NCBI GenBank assembly: GCA_947456995.1
Contig: CANGVB010000201.1
Coordinates: forward strand, 1-6,790
Length of the DNA: 6,790 nt
Direction: 5' to 3'
Origin: Bryobacteraceae bacterium
GTDB lineage: Bacteria > Acidobacteriota > Terriglobia > Bryobacterales > Bryobacteraceae
A program made the position numbers and the translations under genes. This document shows, one piece after another, positions 6,572 through 6,790 of the stretch; within the stretch, counting starts at the first letter, position 1, and every line of letters begins with the position of its first letter. Under the pieces are notes generated by a model. The model searched no databases and had not been told where the DNA came from. It worked only from the letters and a program-made list of their open reading frames with translations.

Positions 6572-6790
6572 ACCAGAACGCTACGAACTCATCGAAGCCC
6601 CCATCTACGAATTCCAAACCAACCGCCGCCAGTTTTTCGAAGCCGCCGGCTTCATCATCCTCCTCGGCTCTGGTTCTCTCCTCGACGCCCAAACTGCATC
6701 AAAACCACAAGCCCGCCTGAGCATAGCCCCAGACGGCACTGTCACTGTTTATTCCGGTAAAGTCGACATGGGCCAGGGGGCTGCTACAGA
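6561..6790 (+). CDS. Tat-exported molybdopterin-binding large subunit, XDH/aldehyde oxidase family (5' fragment)
   Basis: The frame stays open from the ATG to the end of the window, giving 76 codons plus two bases. The translation starts MPHEPERYELIEAPIYEF and then carries a twin-arginine motif, NRRQFF with R22-R23, followed by a hydrophobic segment (about 28-41) and a likely cleavage near A43 in LLDAQ. After it comes the first mature segment, with a beta strand (RLSIAPDGTVTVYSG) and GKVDMGQGAAT (66-76), the characteristic early block of IorB-like xanthine-dehydrogenase-family molybdopterin subunits. It is the catalytic partner of the preceding two-cluster protein and would hydroxylate an aromatic heterocycle or aldehyde in the periplasm. 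The actual substrate is unknown, since the active-site Glu and the remaining roughly 650 or more residues lie beyond the window. The 21 residues before the twin arginines are a fairly long n-region. The start is supported by the AAGGAG before it; another ATG at 6568 is out of frame. Confidence 0.87.
   Translation, partial: MPHEPERYELIEAPIYEFQTNRRQFFEAAGFIILLGSGSLLDAQTASKPQARLSIAPDGTVTVYSGKVDMGQGAAT

Noticed and set aside
6098..6790. Naming the oxidoreductase genes xdhC/xdhA or calling them xanthine dehydrogenase
   Set aside because: The Tat signal on the large subunit and the stand-alone short 2Fe-2S subunit point to the IorAB/nicotinate-dehydrogenase branch. Substrate-determining residues lie beyond the window.
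1..6790. CRISPR arrays, insertion sequences, att sites, toxin-antitoxin or phage-defence genes
   Set aside because: I looked for regularly spaced repeats, transposase or integrase motifs and small paired genes and saw none. The window is filled by ordinary metabolic and transport genes.

Overview
The window is densely coding, with no intergenic gap longer than about 80 bases. It reads like a chromosomal stretch of an Acidobacteriota-type bacterium, most reminiscent of the Bryobacterales/Solibacter group. That placement is an inference. It rests on the PSD1 (DUF1553) + DUF1501 gene pair, which is typical of Planctomycetota, Verrucomicrobiota and Solibacter-like Acidobacteriota, on a Tat-exported isoquinoline-oxidoreductase-type molybdoenzyme, and on C-ending codon preference. 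No 16S or other phylogenetic marker is present to prove it. I see no tRNA, rRNA, CRISPR array, insertion sequence or phage gene.

Layout. (1) Bases 2-1934, plus strand: the 3' end of a PSD1/DUF1553 gene, then after one base a complete Tat-signal DUF1501 gene. (2) Bases 1915-4302, minus strand: a two-gene unit read right to left, first an exported SGNH/GDSL hydrolase with an N-terminal CHB_HEX_C-like domain, then, 18 bases later, an NCS2-family nucleobase (probably xanthine/urate-type) permease. The permease end overlaps the DUF1501 end tail-to-tail by 20 bases. (3) Bases 4303-4382: an 80-base divergent intergenic region with a 10-base direct repeat. (4) Bases 4383-6790, plus strand: a full-length half-size ABC exporter, a two-[2Fe-2S] small subunit of a xanthine-dehydrogenase-family enzyme overlapping it by ATGA, and the first 76 codons of the Tat-exported molybdopterin large subunit overlapping by 11 bases.

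How the genes may work together. The PSD1/DUF1501 pair is a well-known co-occurring set of exported proteins of unresolved function. The 2Fe-2S subunit and the molybdopterin subunit almost certainly form one enzyme. The large subunit carries the Tat signal and the small one has none, so the pair is probably exported folded. Overlapping frames suggest the ABC exporter is co-transcribed with this enzyme, but its substrate is unknown. The purine-type permease and the XDH-family enzyme lie within 3 kb of each other but in opposite units. Reading this as a purine pathway would be speculative, because the oxidoreductase looks like the periplasmic IorAB/nicotinate-dehydrogenase branch rather than cytosolic xanthine dehydrogenase. 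I found no convincing evidence of a wholly new system. The most unusual points are the gene pairings, some residue changes in the ABC ATPase and the 2Fe-2S protein, and the repeat in the divergent promoter region.
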